DNA from: a virus
Length of the DNA stretch: 46,836 bases
IMG/VR virus record: IMGVR_UViG_3300044946_000051
Coordinates: 1-46,836 of that record
Reading direction: 5' to 3' (one strand)
Position numbers and translations under genes: made by a program. This document shows, piece by piece, positions 46,488-46,836 of this stretch (positions within the stretch are counted from its first letter, which is position 1; each line of letters opens with the position of its first letter). The notes beneath the pieces were generated by a model, which saw nothing but the letters and a program-made list of their open reading frames with translations, was not told the origin of the DNA and searched no databases.

Positions 46488-46521
46488 CGCTCAGCCCACT
46501 TTAGAGGGGGGGGGCAAAGAG

Positions 46522-46836
46522 ATGGCAAAGCAAAACAAGATTGGCCGTATGGCTCTGGGAGTGGTCCAGAAGTTCGCGCCAAAAGTAAAGAGCGTTCGGG
46601 ATGCGGATGATGACTTGATGGTGGAAGTCACCAGTAAGGATGAGAAGGCCAGCAAGCGCAAGGACCACAACGAATGCGCGATGGCAACCGCCATCAAGCG
46701 GCAGGAGAGGGCGACGAGTGTCATCATCTCCTCGCGCACGGCGTATGTCATCAAGGGAACAGAAGCCGTGCGCTACAAGGTGCCTGAGGCAGTTGGCAAG
46801 GAAGTTGTCTCCTTCGACCGTGGGTCCTCGTTCGAG
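46522..46836 (+). CDS. Hypothetical early protein, N-terminal part (gene spans the circular join)
   Basis: ATG 46522 opens a 160-residue frame that reads through the end of the window and resumes at position 2. The N-terminal 60 residues are charged and basic (AKQNKIGRMALGVVQKFAPKVKSVRDADDDLMVEV, DEKASKRKDHN). The leader contains AGAGGGGGGGGG, a plausible but homopolymeric ribosome site. First gene of the rightward early operon; no family recognised. Confidence 0.75.
   Translation, partial: MAKQNKIGRMALGVVQKFAPKVKSVRDADDDLMVEVTSKDEKASKRKDHNECAMATAIKRQERATSVIISSRTAYVIKGTEAVRYKVPEAVGKEVVSFDRGSSFE
46710..46836. repeat. Terminal direct repeat, right copy (circular overlap)
   Basis: Exact copy of 1-127; closes the genome at 46,709 unique bases. 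Confidence 0.95.

Larger units (their letters stand above)
46371..46521. promoter_or_regulatory. Divergent control region between repressor and early operon
   Basis: The 151 bases contain a leftward promoter (46377-46405), a rightward promoter (46458-46487), the palindrome TTTGTT-T-AACAAA (46441-46453), GTGT-TG-ACAC overlapping the rightward -35 (46455-46464), and a nine-G run just upstream of the first early ATG. The layout resembles a phage immunity/control region. Confidence 0.7.

Noticed and set aside
1-46836. tRNA genes, CRISPR arrays, insertion sequences, integrase, reverse transcriptase (DGR)
   Set aside because: I inspected gaps for tRNA cloverleafs and repeats and read gene products for these families; none was convincing. 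A tRNAscan and profile search would be decisive.

Overview
The window is a complete, circularly closed genome of a tailed dsDNA phage. Positions 1-127 recur exactly at 46710-46836, so the unique length is 46,709 bp, and one gene (46522 through the join to 295) runs across the ends. A 127-bp overlap is what a de Bruijn assembler with k=127 leaves on a circular or circularly permuted molecule, so the join is probably not a physical terminus. The portal resembles the long P22-type family. A scaffold protein and a run of Gln/Ala-rich ejection-type proteins are present, and I see no tape measure, tail tube or sheath. Together these suggest a short-tailed (podovirus-like) particle. The host is not certain. 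The QWQKNG-type Ig-like domains and the secreted GNTxT...PGxNTVT domains remind me of soil Acidobacteriota proteins, so I favour a soil acidobacterial host with low confidence.

Layout. (1) 46522 through 0 to 9.35 kb, rightward: early genes, tightly packed and mostly overlapping by 1-8 bases. They include an ERF-type single-strand annealing protein, a PP-loop/PAPS-reductase-like protein, a replisome-organiser-like initiator, a PD-(D/E)XK-like nuclease, a DEDDh exonuclease, an HNH nuclease and many small unknowns. (2) 9.4-12.3 kb: an accessory block with one leftward orphan, a 440-bp regulatory stretch, then a MoxR-like AAA+ ATPase, a metallopeptidase-VWA protein and a 60-aa partner, closed by a strong terminator. 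(3) 12.34-28.3 kb: packaging and head genes (small and large terminase, portal, scaffold, capsid, Ig-domain decoration-type proteins, connector, large propeller/hub-like protein). (4) 28.3-35.8 kb: an acyl carrier protein and a GNAT acyltransferase inserted between virion genes, ejection-type proteins, a histidine-phosphatase-fold protein lacking both catalytic histidines, an FnIII protein and a beta-helix tailspike. (5) 35.8-40.3 kb: three successive genes whose products all begin with Sec signal peptides, one ending in what looks like a phage fibre domain. (6) 40.2-42.5 kb: small membrane proteins of the likely lysis region. (7) 46.37 down to 42.4 kb, leftward: a Cro/CI-like repressor, lipoprotein, DNA methyltransferase, cysteine-peptidase-like protein, two small proteins and a DUF5675-like protein. 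A 150-bp divergent control region separates this operon from the early operon.

No integrase, DNA polymerase, primase, helicase, tRNA, CRISPR array or insertion sequence was found. With ERF and a replisome organiser but no polymerase, replication presumably borrows the host replisome. A repressor and divergent control region without an integrase leave the lifestyle open. A recurring oddity is that the first gene of several transcription units has its ATG only 6-9 bases after a good -10 box, which points to leaderless mRNAs.
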